The translations under genes were made by a program, and so were the position numbers. 56,994 nt of DNA from contig PANN01000014.1 in the NCBI GenBank assembly GCA_002707645.1, positions 6,120 to 63,113 on the forward strand. Reading direction: 5' to 3'. The stretch is from Fidelibacterota bacterium. GTDB lineage: Bacteria; Fidelibacterota; Marinisomatia; SCGC-AAA003-L08; D37C17. The notes under the pieces are model-generated. The model had not been told where the DNA came from and made no database searches. It was given only the letters and a program-made list of their open reading frames with translations. Position 1 is the stretch's first letter. Each line of letters opens with the position of its first letter. Positions 25,749-34,700 of this stretch are shown piece by piece.

Positions 25749-25970
25749 ATGGATATAATTGACTTGCATGGCTTGAAACATAGTGACGGTAAATTAAAGG
25801 TACTTTTATTTATCGAAAAAAATCTTGATAATCTTCCAATTGAGATTATTACTGGAAATTCTATAGAAATGCAAAAAATTGTTAAGGATGTAGCAGATTC
25901 TTTTGAACTTAAAATTTCGTTTCCAAATCATAAAAATCTTGGATCTTTGATAATAACAGAAAAATATTAA
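25749..25970 (+). CDS. Minimal Smr-domain protein
   Basis: The 73-residue protein begins MDIIDLHGLKHSDGKLKVLLF with the DLHG signature of Smr domains. It continues with IEIITGNS (family xxIxTGxG) and ends GSLIITEKY. Smr domains are found at the end of MutS2 and in stand-alone RNA or DNA endonucleases. A longer frame exists only by reading through tRNA-Leu; the ATG at 25749 is the credible start. There is no room for a Shine-Dalgarno outside the tRNA, so after tRNA 3' processing the mRNA would be nearly leaderless. Confidence 0.75.
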   Translation: MDIIDLHGLKHSDGKLKVLLFIEKNLDNLPIEIITGNSIEMQKIVKDVADSFELKISFPNHKNLGSLIITEKY

Positions 25971-25974
25971 ATAA

Positions 25975-26259
25975 TTATTTTTTACTATTTGATATTTCTT
26001 GTAATTGATTTGACAAATCATTTAAAGCCTTACCAGCTTCATTTATCATTGGTTTTATTATTTGTTCTGATTCGCCGGGAAGATCGCCATCTGTATATAT
26101 TAAAAAAGATATATAAACTATAATTGAAATAAAAGTAATCATTAAAAGCTTGAAAAACTTTTTTAGAATACTATATATTATTATTAATAAAAAAATTATT
26201 ACTAATGACAGGTATATAGGCTCACTTATAATTGTTTTGTAAATGCTTTCATAATCCAT
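25975..26259 (-). CDS. Small membrane protein of unknown function
   Basis: Not recognised. Of the 94 residues, about 14-55 form two hydrophobic segments (IYLSLVIIFLLIIIYSILKK and LLMITFISIIVYISFLIY). A polar tail with an amphipathic helix follows (NEAGKALNDLSNQLQEISNS). It converges with the Smr gene, with 4 bases between the stops, and its start faces a 119-base gap shared with a plus-strand small ORF. Confidence 0.6.
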   Translation of the reverse strand: MDYESIYKTIISEPIYLSLVIIFLLIIIYSILKKFFKLLMITFISIIVYISFLIYTDGDLPGESEQIIKPMINEAGKALNDLSNQLQEISNSKK

Positions 26260-26378
26260 GATTTAATTTAAAATATTTGTGATACAATTAACATTTATTA
26301 TTTTTTAAACTTTTTTGTGACATAGTTCTCATTTAAAATTCTTTTTATTCATTAAAATTAAAAAAAAGTAAATTTGAT

Positions 26379-26564
26379 ATGAAAAACAATAAAAAAGAAA
26401 TAATGAAACTAATAATAAAACTTAACTTAATACTTGGTATGTATAATCTATTTTTATATGCCCAAGGTCACATGTTTTTTAACTTACTTATTGGATCAGT
26501 TAATATAGGTGTCTGGGTTTTCTATAAAGATATTAAAAATATAATTTCAAATAAACTATCTTGA
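26379..26564 (+). CDS. Small membrane protein of unknown function (plus strand)
   Basis: The 61-residue frame starts with a lysine-rich segment (MKNNKKEIMKLIIKLNL) and has two hydrophobic stretches (LILGMYNLFLYAQG and FFNLLIGSVNIGVWVFY). The pattern is that of a small two-helix membrane protein with inside-facing ends. It overlaps the stop of the convergent MORN-like gene by 9 bases. No homologous family is recognised, but composition and lack of a competing frame make it plausible. Confidence 0.5.
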   Translation: MKNNKKEIMKLIIKLNLILGMYNLFLYAQGHMFFNLLIGSVNIGVWVFYKDIKNIISNKLS

Positions 26565-27311
26565 GTTGCCATTCTCATCATAAGATTCTAAAATATCGAC
26601 TAAAAGTCCATCTTTATATAATTTGAGATATTTTATCTGACCATTACTAAACCAGTATCTTGAAATACCATTTAAAATATCATTGTTATAATTTGATTCA
26701 CTTTTTATATTCCCATTTTCATACCATTTTTTTTGTAAACCATCAAGTTTTCCATTTTCATAGTTATACTTTATGGATAATTGATTGTTTAAATACCACT
26801 TCTTTTGAACGCCGTTTTTTTTACCGTTTTTATAATTATATTCAATTTTAACATTCCCATTATCATAGTACTCTTTTAATATACCATCCTCTACATCAAC
26901 ATCTGATTCATTATTGAAATTTCCATAGACCCAAAATGTCAATTCACATTCAAGGTACTTGTATTTAGAAGTATCAAATGTTAAAATTGAATTATTATCA
27001 TCTAAATATATTTTATCACTAATCTCTAATTCATTGTTACATTGTTTAATAATAATCTCATAAGAATTAGAAATTATTGAAAAATCAACATCGCATATCT
27101 CTATGATTATTTTCTTTTTTCTTTCCAGATTAATATTATCAATAGAAATTAATTCAAGTAAATAATTTCCATTGAAATTATTTATTAAATCTTTCATATC
27201 AACTTCTGATTCATATTTGTTTTTATAAATATTGTATTCTCTAATTGAAATATCATTTTGTGAAAATAATAATGTAGAAATAATAATAAAAAAAACTTTA
27301 AAATTATTCAT
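26556..27311 (-). CDS. Secreted MORN/YwqK-repeat protein
   Basis: The 251-residue protein has a hydrophobic N-terminus (MNNFKVFFIIISTLLFSQN) that looks like a signal peptide. A middle region of unknown fold follows. From about 140 there are four to five tandem repeats of about 22 residues, with the pattern G-x-x-K-x-Y-x-x-G-x-x-x-x-x-x-Y: KEYYDNGNVKIEYNYKNG, KKWYLNNQLSIKYNYENG, KKWYENGNIKSESNYNND and RYWFSNGQIKYLKLYKDG. Databases often call such repeats antitoxin YwqK, but no toxin is nearby and a structural or binding role outside the cytoplasm is more likely. It overlaps the hydratase stop by 8 bases. Confidence 0.75.
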   Translation of the reverse strand: MNNFKVFFIIISTLLFSQNDISIREYNIYKNKYESEVDMKDLINNFNGNYLLELISIDNINLERKKKIIIEICDVDFSIISNSYEIIIKQCNNELEISDKIYLDDNNSILTFDTSKYKYLECELTFWVYGNFNNESDVDVEDGILKEYYDNGNVKIEYNYKNGKKNGVQKKWYLNNQLSIKYNYENGKLDGLQKKWYENGNIKSESNYNNDILNGISRYWFSNGQIKYLKLYKDGLLVDILESYDENGNSR

Positions 27312-28083
27312 TATTCCAATTTGGTTTTCGTTTATTTAAAAATGCATCTAAAGCTTCGTCTCTATCTTTGCTTTTAAGAGTTATTTTATAGTTATTACGT
27401 TCTGCTTTTAAACATTGATCCCTATTTGTTTCAAATAAACTCATATTTATAGCTTTCTTAGCACTTTTCACTGCAATAGGAGCATTTTTAAGAATATCTT
27501 TAGCGATCGACATTCCTTCATCAAAAAGATTAGAAAATTTTACACAGTTGATAGCAAAGCCATAATTAATAGTTTCTTTTCCTGTAAATTTTTTTGCTGT
27601 AAATATCCAATATTTTGCATTTTGAACACCAATAACTCTCGGTAGTCTAAATGTTCCACCAGCACCAGGAATAATTCCAATACTTGTTTCAGGCAAACCT
27701 ATTTGAGACTCATAAGAAACAACTCTAATATCGCATGACAATGCAAGCTCTGTACCTCCACCTAAGCAAAAACCATTTACAAGGCATATGGTTGGAATAT
27801 TTAAATTTTCTATAGAATTAAAACAATTATTAAAAATATCCAATGCTTTGTGAGATTCTAGTTTAGACATTATTTTTCTTTCTTTCAAATCAGCACCTAC
27901 AGAAAAATTATCTAAGCTTGATTTAATAATTAAAACTCTGCAATCTAAATTTTTACTTATATCTTTAATAATATTTTGTATTTGTAATAAAAAATCTGAG
28001 GATAGAGCATTAAAAGGACTTCGACTCAGTGTTAAACATCCAATATGTTTATCTATTATTTTAAAATCTATATTACTAATCAT
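27304..28083 (-). CDS. Enoyl-CoA hydratase/isomerase family protein
   Basis: The 259 residues show the crotonase fold: the oxyanion-hole segment SVGADLKERK (about 61), FCLGGGTELALSCDIRV (about 105) and GLPETSIGIIPGAGGTFRLPRVIG (about 129). Both positions used as catalytic Glu in hydratases are present (the Glu in GGGTEL and in GLPE). The overlap with the AtuA-like small subunit and the nearby carboxylase beta subunit suggest a methylglutaconyl-CoA or isohexenylglutaconyl-CoA hydratase role (leucine or acyclic terpene breakdown). The exact substrate is not decided by sequence. Confidence 0.88.
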   Translation of the reverse strand: MISNIDFKIIDKHIGCLTLSRSPFNALSSDFLLQIQNIIKDISKNLDCRVLIIKSSLDNFSVGADLKERKIMSKLESHKALDIFNNCFNSIENLNIPTICLVNGFCLGGGTELALSCDIRVVSYESQIGLPETSIGIIPGAGGTFRLPRVIGVQNAKYWIFTAKKFTGKETINYGFAINCVKFSNLFDEGMSIAKDILKNAPIAVKSAKKAINMSLFETNRDQCLKAERNNYKITLKSKDRDEALDAFLNKRKPNWNNE

Positions 28084-28417
28084 TTATATATTTTCTCAAT
28101 TCTAAAGGAATTTCAACTTCCATTAAAAGTATAGCTTGACCGTAGGTTTTTCCTTGTGCATCATTTATTAAGGAATCACTTCCACCGCCTCCTAAGCTAT
28201 CTTCTAAAATAAAATTCAAAGATAATAAATTATCTAATTCAAATCTTATAACATCTCCTTTAACTATATCTTTAAAAAAATCCTCAACTCTTGATGAGGT
28301 AATATTTTTTTTTGCCCAATTATAGGTGTCAATATTGTCAAATATTATACCAACATTTGAATTCTTACCCTTATCGCCTGAACGAGAACATGCGATTGCT
28401 CCTAATTTAAGTATCAT
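28076..28417 (-). CDS. AtuA-associated C-terminal domain protein
   Basis: The 113-residue protein matches the small domain that forms the C-terminus of long AtuA-family proteins: KLGAIACSRSGDKGKNSNVGII at the start, and FILEDSLGGGGSDSLINDAQGKTYGQAILLMEVEIP at the end. Here it is a separate gene joined to the large part by a 4-base ATGA overlap, a split that also occurs in other bacteria. The biochemical role of AtuA is not established; it is needed for growth on acyclic terpenes in Pseudomonas. Confidence 0.75.
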   Translation of the reverse strand: MILKLGAIACSRSGDKGKNSNVGIIFDNIDTYNWAKKNITSSRVEDFFKDIVKGDVIRFELDNLLSLNFILEDSLGGGGSDSLINDAQGKTYGQAILLMEVEIPLELRKYIND

Positions 28418-29481
28418 AATATTTTAACTTTTGTTGTAATTAATTTTTTATCAATTAAGGCAGGCCAAAAAGATATTACCTCTTGAACTTTTGGTCTTCC
28501 TCCAGCAAATCCAGTAACTCCTGGTGGTCCAGATGTTATAATTGGAGATATTTCCTTGCTGAATCTTTCTACTTTCTTTCTGTTATCATCTTTAACAGAT
28601 AATCTGAGAACAATTTCATTAGCACCACTATATTTAAGGTTTATGTTTTTATGGCATGAGTTAAAACCTAAATATTCAGTATTTTTTTTATTAAAAGTAG
28701 TCCCTGCTAACTTAAGTCTTTCCCAAATGGTTTTAGCGACAAGTTTTGCTTTATCATATGAGTTTGGACCTGAAATTGTTAATTGAGCAGAACATTTATA
28801 TCCAGAAAAATAACTTATTGAGACTTTATATGTAGATGTTGGTTTAAAGCCTATTACATTATTTATAGAAACTACATTTTTTTTAATTTCCATTAAATTA
28901 AATGAAGTAAAATCTACACATACATCTGGTGATATGTATTTATTTGGATCACCCATCTCATACAATACTTGCTCTGTTACTGATAAACGATTTACTACAC
29001 CAGAAGTATATGGAGGCTTTGTTACTAAAAAATCTCCATTTCTTTTTACTTCAACAATAGGGTAACCAATATTTGATATATCATCTAATTCATACCATTT
29101 AGTATAATTTCCACCTGTACATTGAGCACCACATTCAATAATATGACCGGCTAACGTTCCTGATGCTAATTTATTATAATCATTACTTTTCCATTGATAT
29201 TCATGCAATAGTGGTCCAAGTGTTAAACCTGGATCAGAAACTCTTCCTGCTAAAACTATATCTGCACCTTTGTCTAAAGCATCCTTTACAGAAAAACTAT
29301 CTATATATACATTGGCTGAAGTAATATTAGTTAAAATTTTAGAAATATTTTCACCAGTTTCAAGATTTTTAAATTTTTCCCCATTCTTAATCATACCATC
29401 AATTTGATTAAAGATGTCATCGCCTTGAATTACTCCAATCTTAAAATCATTTGCTTTTTTTAATCTCCTTTTTATAGCCAT
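28414..29481 (-). CDS. Acyclic terpene utilization AtuA-like protein, main part (frameshifted from its N-terminus)
   Basis: The 355 residues carry the core of the AtuA family (PF07287-like): KIGVIQGDDIF, GADIVLAGRVSDPGLTLGPLLHE, GTLAGHIIECGAQCTGGNY and SGPPGVTGFAGGRP. The ATG at 29481 is internal. The same frame stays open upstream and encodes [20 protein letters not shown], a conserved AtuA block, up to an A10 tract at 29543-29534. Beyond it the protein continues in another frame in the 76-residue fragment. Removing one A would give an intact N-terminal plus core product of about 450 residues. Confidence 0.82.
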   Translation of the reverse strand: MAIKRRLKKANDFKIGVIQGDDIFNQIDGMIKNGEKFKNLETGENISKILTNITSANVYIDSFSVKDALDKGADIVLAGRVSDPGLTLGPLLHEYQWKSNDYNKLASGTLAGHIIECGAQCTGGNYTKWYELDDISNIGYPIVEVKRNGDFLVTKPPYTSGVVNRLSVTEQVLYEMGDPNKYISPDVCVDFTSFNLMEIKKNVVSINNVIGFKPTSTYKVSISYFSGYKCSAQLTISGPNSYDKAKLVAKTIWERLKLAGTTFNKKNTEYLGFNSCHKNINLKYSGANEIVLRLSVKDDNRKKVERFSKEISPIITSGPPGVTGFAGGRPKVQEVISFWPALIDKKLITTKVKIL

Positions 29482-29530
29482 AGCACATTCTAAAGGATTA
29501 ACGCCACCAGCATTAGTTATTATTTTAATT

Positions 29531-29761
29531 TTATTTTTTTTTTATGTTTTCTTGGTTATCTATAACTAAATCAACAAAATCTCTAGCATAACCAAACATT
29601 TTATTTTTAAGCTTTTGTTTTTGCATGATTGAAATAGTAACCTCTGCCAAATAATCTAATGTTAAATAATCAATTTTTCCATACTTAAGCAATTTAGTTG
29701 GTGCATCTATACTATCACCCCAAAAGCCTTGACCGTTAGCAATTTTAATAAGATTTTTCAT
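29531..29761 (-). CDS. AtuA-like protein, N-terminal fragment (frameshifted)
   Basis: The 76 residues begin with [17 protein letters not shown] and continue with [23 protein letters not shown], the standard start of AtuA-family proteins. The frame runs into TAA right after an A10 tract, which cuts the protein from the rest of the family sequence found one frame over. The ATG overlaps the carboxylase beta stop by 4 bases. It has no function on its own unless the shift is corrected by slippage or is a sequencing error. Confidence 0.8.
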   Translation of the reverse strand: MKNLIKIANGQGFWGDSIDAPTKLLKYGKIDYLTLDYLAEVTISIMQKQKLKNKMFGYARDFVDLVIDNQENIKKK

Positions 29762-31392
29762 ACTTGAAAAACTCCATAATTTGGCTTTTCACTAATATTA
29801 CTATTAGATACTAAGCAAAGACTTTTAATTAGAACTAACCTTGTATCTTTAGGTTCAATTATTTCATCGACCCACAATCGTGCTGCACCATATTTAATGT
29901 CTGATTGTTTATCATAAGAAGATTTAATTTTATTATAAATTTCACTTTTATCTTTATCACTTATTTTACCTAGTTTTGATAATTTTAATGATGTTAGAGT
30001 TTTTGCAGCTTGATCTCCACCCATTACAGCAATTTTAGAATTAGGCCATGCAAATATAAACGATGGGTTATAAGCTTTTCCTGACATTGCATAATTACCA
30101 GCACCATAACTACCACCAATAATTAAAGTTATTTTAGGAACAATACTGTTAGAAACTGCATTGACCATTTTCGCACCATCTTTTGCTATGCCTGACCATT
30201 CAGCATGTTTTCCAACCATAAAACCATTAACATCATGAATAAAAATAATAGGAACTTTATCTTGATTACAATTCATGATAAATCGTGCCCCTTTGTCTGC
30301 AGAGTCATTATAGATAACTCCACCTAATTGAATTTGATTATCAGTTGTTTTAATTATAGTTTTTTGATTTGCAACTATTCCAACTTTAAAACCTCCAATT
30401 CTAGCATTAACGCAAACAATAGTTTTTCCATAATTTTCTTTAAACTCTATAAATTTACTCTCGTCAACAATCCTTGCTATTAATTCTTTGATATCATATT
30501 GCGATTTATTATCAACATCTATGTAATTATATAAATCTTCAAAATTATAATCTGGGTTTTTTACTTCATTTGAATTATTATTTTTTGATAAATTTATATT
30601 TGAAATAATTTCTTTAATTTTCAATAGTGCCTTATAATCATCACCAACTTCATAGTCTACAATACCACTTATACTGGAATGCGTATTACTTCCACCAAGA
30701 GTTTCAGCATCGATTTCTTGACCAACAGCAGCTTTTACTAAAGCAGGTCCAGCTAAAAACATATTGGAACCCTTGGTCATTATATATTTATCGCACATTA
30801 CTGGTAAATAAGCACCACCTGCTACACATGGGCCCATAACAGAAGCAATTTGAATATTTCCATTTGATGATAGTTTGGCATTATTGTAAAAAATTTTTCC
30901 AAAGTGACCTTCATCTGGAAAAACCTGATCTTGTAAAGGTAAGAAAACACCGGCTGAATCAACTAAATAAATAATAGGTAAATTATTTTTGTATGCTATT
31001 TCTTGAGCTCTTAAAGTTTTCTTTAACGTTACTTCAAAATATGCACCAGCTTTTACCGTTGCATCATTAGCAATAATCATAAAATTATAATTATTAATAA
31101 TTCCAATACCCATTATTAAGCCACCACATGGACAACCTCCATAATCATTGTACATATTGTACCCAGCAAACTTGGCTAACTCTAAAAAATAGGTGTTTTC
31201 ATCTATTAAATGTGCAATTCTTTCTCTTGCTGTTAATCTTCCTTTATCATGTTGTTTTTGAACAGAAGCTTTCCCACCAGATTCTTTAATTAAATCTATT
31301 TTATCATTAAATTCATTAATTAATTTTACAAACTTAATTTTAAGATCATTATCATCTAGATTAACAATGTTACTTACGTAATTACTTTTCAT
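29758..31392 (-). CDS. Acyl-CoA carboxylase, carboxyltransferase beta subunit (MCC/geranyl-CoA type)
   Basis: The protein is a biotin-dependent carboxyltransferase of the methylcrotonyl-/geranyl-/propionyl-CoA group. Conserved parts include [56 protein letters not shown] and [25 protein letters not shown]. The strings LQDQVFPDE and [15 protein letters not shown] favour the MCC-beta/AtuC/LiuB branch over PccB. I start it at the ATG at 31392 (MKSNYVSN), which overlaps the accA stop; the longer frame from 31440 lies inside accA. A biotin carboxylase subunit is not in the window. Confidence 0.88.
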   Translation of the reverse strand: MKSNYVSNIVNLDDNDLKIKFVKLINEFNDKIDLIKESGGKASVQKQHDKGRLTARERIAHLIDENTYFLELAKFAGYNMYNDYGGCPCGGLIMGIGIINNYNFMIIANDATVKAGAYFEVTLKKTLRAQEIAYKNNLPIIYLVDSAGVFLPLQDQVFPDEGHFGKIFYNNAKLSSNGNIQIASVMGPCVAGGAYLPVMCDKYIMTKGSNMFLAGPALVKAAVGQEIDAETLGGSNTHSSISGIVDYEVGDDYKALLKIKEIISNINLSKNNNSNEVKNPDYNFEDLYNYIDVDNKSQYDIKELIARIVDESKFIEFKENYGKTIVCVNARIGGFKVGIVANQKTIIKTTDNQIQLGGVIYNDSADKGARFIMNCNQDKVPIIFIHDVNGFMVGKHAEWSGIAKDGAKMVNAVSNSIVPKITLIIGGSYGAGNYAMSGKAYNPSFIFAWPNSKIAVMGGDQAAKTLTSLKLSKLGKISDKDKSEIYNKIKSSYDKQSDIKYGAARLWVDEIIEPKDTRLVLIKSLCLVSNSNISEKPNYGVFQV

Positions 31393-32344
31393 TATTATAA
31401 ACACCAATATTATTATATTTATTAATTCTTTCTTCCACAAGTTTTGACTTTGTTAAGCTACTTAAATATTTATGTTCAACACAAATTACTTCAGCCACAT
31501 CATTATAAACTGTATTTTCATCATTATGTGCACCACCAACAGGCTCATTAATAATCTTATCAGCAATATTCATTTCGAAAAGATCCCTAGAATTAACTTT
31601 TAACATTTCTGCAGCATCTTTATTAAAAGAAGAATCACCAAAAAGTATAGAAGCACAACCTTCTGGTGATATAACAGAATACCAAGAATATTCGAGACAT
31701 ATGATTCTATCAGCAAGACCTATTGCAAGAGCTCCCCCAGAAGCACCCTCTCCGATAACTACAGAAATAATAGGTACTTCTAATGTTGACATTGTAAATA
31801 GATTATCTGCAATAGCTTGAGATTGACCTCTTTCTTCTGCACCAATACCAGGATATGCTCCAGGTGTATCAATTAAAGATAGAATAGGTAAATTAAATTT
31901 TTCAGCTAATTTCATTACTCTTAATGCTTTTCTATAACCTTCAGGTTTTGACATTCCAAAATTATGTTTAAGCTTTTCTTTAGTATTACGACCCTTTTCC
32001 TGACCAATTATAGCAAACTTAATGTTATTAATGTAACCAAAACCAGCTATCATTGCTTTATCATCTGAAAATTTACGATCTCCATGAATTTCAAACCAGT
32101 TTGTACATATATTATTAATGAAGTCACTAGAATGGGGTCTCATAGGGTGTCTAGCTATTTCGACCTTTTGCCATCTTGTAAGATTAGAATAAATGGTATT
32201 TTTTTCCCTTTCTAGCTGCAATTCTAAAGAATTAATTAAGTCTGTATTATTAATACCGCTAGTATTATTAAGACTTCTTGCATGAATTATTCTTTCATGT
32301 AAATCTTTTAATGGTTTTTCAAATTCTAATGTAAATAGTGACAT
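31382..32344 (-). CDS. accA: Acetyl-CoA carboxylase carboxyltransferase subunit alpha
   Basis: AccA joins AccD to form the carboxyltransferase that makes malonyl-CoA for fatty acids. The 320 residues begin LEFEKPLKDLHERIIHAR. They include NLTRWQKVEIARHPMRPHSSDFI, the IGQEKGRNTKEKLKHNFGMSKPEGYRKALR block, FNLPILSLIDTPGAYPGIGAEERGQ and GEGASGGALAIG. The neighbouring carboxylase beta subunit is not AccD (it lacks the zinc ribbon), so AccD must be elsewhere. Confidence 0.96.
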   Translation of the reverse strand: MSLFTLEFEKPLKDLHERIIHARSLNNTSGINNTDLINSLELQLEREKNTIYSNLTRWQKVEIARHPMRPHSSDFINNICTNWFEIHGDRKFSDDKAMIAGFGYINNIKFAIIGQEKGRNTKEKLKHNFGMSKPEGYRKALRVMKLAEKFNLPILSLIDTPGAYPGIGAEERGQSQAIADNLFTMSTLEVPIISVVIGEGASGGALAIGLADRIICLEYSWYSVISPEGCASILFGDSSFNKDAAEMLKVNSRDLFEMNIADKIINEPVGGAHNDENTVYNDVAEVICVEHKYLSSLTKSKLVEERINKYNNIGVYNNEK

Positions 32345-32356
32345 ATAATATAATTA

Positions 32357-33136
32357 TTAATTATTTAATTTAAAAAAAATTCTGTTGTATTTAAGTATAA
32401 ACTTTAAAAATGATAAATAAAAAGTTATTGTTACAAATAAATAATTAATATAATTACGACTACCATTTTTTAAATGAATGATTTCTGCTTTTGGATAATA
32501 AGTGTTATTTAAACCTAGTTTAGTAACTTTATAACAAAAATCTGTATCTTCAAAATACAAAAAAAATTGTTCATCAAAGCCTCCGACAGAAGAATAAACG
32601 TCTTTATTAAACATCATAAAACAACCACTTACAGCATCTACCTTGTGAATTTTTTCATTTGATAAATCCATGTAGTTATATCTATTTGTAAAACCAAAAC
32701 TATGAAACTTTAAAATATATGGAATTATAATATTTAAAGATGGAAATCTTCTTCTTGAGGATTTTTGAAAGGATTTATCTATATTTAATACTTTACAACC
32801 TATAATACCTATATCATTATTACTTTTAAAATGATTGAAAATTTGAGAGATAGAATTTTTCTTTAATTCAACATCTGGGTTCATTGTAATAAGTGTTTTA
32901 TAAGACGCCTCAAGAATACCAATATTAATAGCTTTTGAGTAACCGATATTTTTACCTATAAAAATATTTTTTAATGATAAAGTATCTTTTTTTATACTTA
33001 TTTTGCATTGTCTTTTATTGTTGTGAACAATAATAATTTCTATCTTAATATCATTTAAACTAGAATTACAAATTGATTCTAAACATTTATTTAAAAGTAA
33101 ATCTGAATTATAATTAACTATAACTATACTTATCAT
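32357..33136 (-). CDS. Family 2 glycosyltransferase (rhamnosyltransferase-like)
   Basis: The GT-A fold starts with SIVIVNYNSDLLLNKCLESI. NIGYSKAINIGI, the metal-binding region TMNPDVEL (DxE/DxD-like, about 92) and a DAVSGCFMMFNKDVYSSVGGFDEQFFLYFEDTDFCYKV block follow. The latter is typical of WbbL-like rhamnosyltransferases. A hydrophobic stretch ends the protein. With rfbD two genes downstream, a role in a rhamnose-containing surface glycan is reasonable; donor and acceptor are not proven. Confidence 0.85.
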   Translation of the reverse strand: MISIVIVNYNSDLLLNKCLESICNSSLNDIKIEIIIVHNNKRQCKISIKKDTLSLKNIFIGKNIGYSKAINIGILEASYKTLITMNPDVELKKNSISQIFNHFKSNNDIGIIGCKVLNIDKSFQKSSRRRFPSLNIIIPYILKFHSFGFTNRYNYMDLSNEKIHKVDAVSGCFMMFNKDVYSSVGGFDEQFFLYFEDTDFCYKVTKLGLNNTYYPKAEIIHLKNGSRNYINYLFVTITFYLSFLKFILKYNRIFFKLNN

Positions 33137-33849
33137 TTTAGTAGATTGAATATGTTTTTTAAACGAAGCAAAGGAACAATAATAATGGCTTCTAAAATTA
33201 TTTTTTTAGACATTTTTGATTTTCCTATTGTTCTATCAGTAAAAATAATTGGAACCTCTTTTACTTCATATTTATTTAGATGTGCCCTATAGTTAATTTC
33301 TATTTGAAATGAATATCCTTGACTATTGATATTATTAATATTTATTGACTTTAGAACGTCAATATCAATACATTTAAATCCTCCTGTACAATCATTTATT
33401 TTTAATCCGGTTAATATTTTAGCATATAAATTGGCGAAATAGCTTAAAGCTAATCTACTTAGAGGCCAATTTATTATTCTAATTCCATCTATATATCTAC
33501 TACCAATAACTAACTTATATGAATCTGAATAATCTAATAATTTATTTATATCATTAGGATTATGGGACATATCAGCATCAATTTGAATAACTTTGTTATA
33601 ATTATTACTTATTGCATATTCAAAGCCCTTAATATATGCATTACCAATACCTGATTTTTTTTTATTTATAATTAAGAAAATATTTTTATATTTTTTTTGT
33701 ATTTCTTGAACTTTTTCATAAGTTTTATCTGGTGAATTATCATCAACTACTAAAATATCTAAATTTAAATCAAGCTTAATAATTTTATTAATTATTATTT
33801 CTATATTATTTATTTCATTATATGTTGGTATAATAACTAGTTTTTTCAT
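33133..33849 (-). CDS. Polyprenol-phosphate mannosyltransferase-like GT2
   Basis: The 238 residues match dolichol/polyprenol phosphate mannose synthases: LVIIPTYNEINNIEIIINKI, VVDDNSPDKT, IQIDADMSHNPNDI (DxD metal site, about 91), VIGSRYIDG and INDCTGGFKCI. No C-terminal membrane helices are added, so it is the soluble catalytic type. It would move mannose (or another hexose) to a lipid carrier for envelope glycans. The ATG overlaps the next gene's end by 4 bases on each side. Confidence 0.87.
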   Translation of the reverse strand: MKKLVIIPTYNEINNIEIIINKIIKLDLNLDILVVDDNSPDKTYEKVQEIQKKYKNIFLIINKKKSGIGNAYIKGFEYAISNNYNKVIQIDADMSHNPNDINKLLDYSDSYKLVIGSRYIDGIRIINWPLSRLALSYFANLYAKILTGLKINDCTGGFKCIDIDVLKSININNINSQGYSFQIEINYRAHLNKYEVKEVPIIFTDRTIGKSKMSKKIILEAIIIVPLLRLKNIFNLLK

Positions 33850-34700
33850 TTAACTCCATTAATGTATTCTAAGGTAGCTTTACTATCAAAAAGTCTTAAT
33901 TTCATTTGATTGCAAAGCTCTAAGTCAAAACTTGTGTTAAGAGGTCTCTGAGCTTTAAAGTTAATATTGGAGGTTTTAACAACTTTAATTAGGTTATCAT
34001 CCAAATTGTTAACTTTGGCTATCTCGTAAGCAAAACCTGACCTACTTATACTATTTTTGCTTCCAAAGTTTATTTTACCATCATAATCGAGTAGTATTAA
34101 ATCATAGATAAAGTTTGTTAGATTTAAAGCATAGCAAGGATTTGATATTTGATCATTTACTACATGAATGATATTATTTTTTGATAATTCACTATAAACC
34201 CAATTATAAAAGTTATTTAAATAGTTAGAAAATAATGTTGAAACTCTAATAATTATATTTTTTTTATTTGAAGAAAGTAAAATATTTTCTGCTTCTAATT
34301 TAGTTTTACCATAGTAATTCAAAGGATTTGGCTGAGAATTTTCATTATATGAACCATCTATACCATCATAAATAAAATCCGAAGATATTTGTATGATTTT
34401 AGTATTAAAATTAGAGTGTTTAATTAAATTTTTCAGACCATCAACATTAATTTTACGTGCTAATAATTTATTAGTCTGACATAAATCAACTTTAGTTAAA
34501 GCTGCAGTATTTATTATAATATCAGGTTCATATTTATTTAAAACATATGATACTTGTTTTTCATTCGTTATATCCATTTGCTCATACTTAGGAGCCTTAC
34601 TTTTATGAGTCTTAATGAAATTAAATAGTGATGATTTATCTATGATATTAAAATGTGATCCTAATTGACCTTTAGAACCTGTAATTAATATTTTAAGCAC
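33846..34700 (-). CDS. rfbD: dTDP-4-dehydrorhamnose reductase
   Basis: RfbD makes the last step to dTDP-L-rhamnose. The NAD(P)-binding ILITGSKGQLGSHF opens the 284-residue SDR protein. INTAALTKVDLCQTN, ISSDFIYDGIDGSYNENSQPNPLNYYGKTKLEAE (catalytic YxxxK) and a late RPLNTSFD block fit the family. The other rml genes are not in the window. It overlaps purE by 8 bases and precedes the two glycosyltransferases, which could use its product. Confidence 0.92.
   Translation of the reverse strand: MLKILITGSKGQLGSHFNIIDKSSLFNFIKTHKSKAPKYEQMDITNEKQVSYVLNKYEPDIIINTAALTKVDLCQTNKLLARKINVDGLKNLIKHSNFNTKIIQISSDFIYDGIDGSYNENSQPNPLNYYGKTKLEAENILLSSNKKNIIIRVSTLFSNYLNNFYNWVYSELSKNNIIHVVNDQISNPCYALNLTNFIYDLILLDYDGKINFGSKNSISRSGFAYEIAKVNNLDDNLIKVVKTSNINFKAQRPLNTSFDLELCNQMKLRLFDSKATLEYINGVK

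Noticed and set aside
26556-27311. YwqK-repeat protein as antitoxin of a toxin-antitoxin pair
   Set aside because: No toxin gene is adjacent, the protein has a signal-like N-terminus, and the repeats are MORN-like modules with general binding roles.
28414-28417. Separation of the AtuA small domain as a further frameshift
   Set aside because: The two ORFs meet in a clean ATGA overlap with a proper ATG and family-like N-terminus; the split form of this protein exists elsewhere, so it is probably natural.
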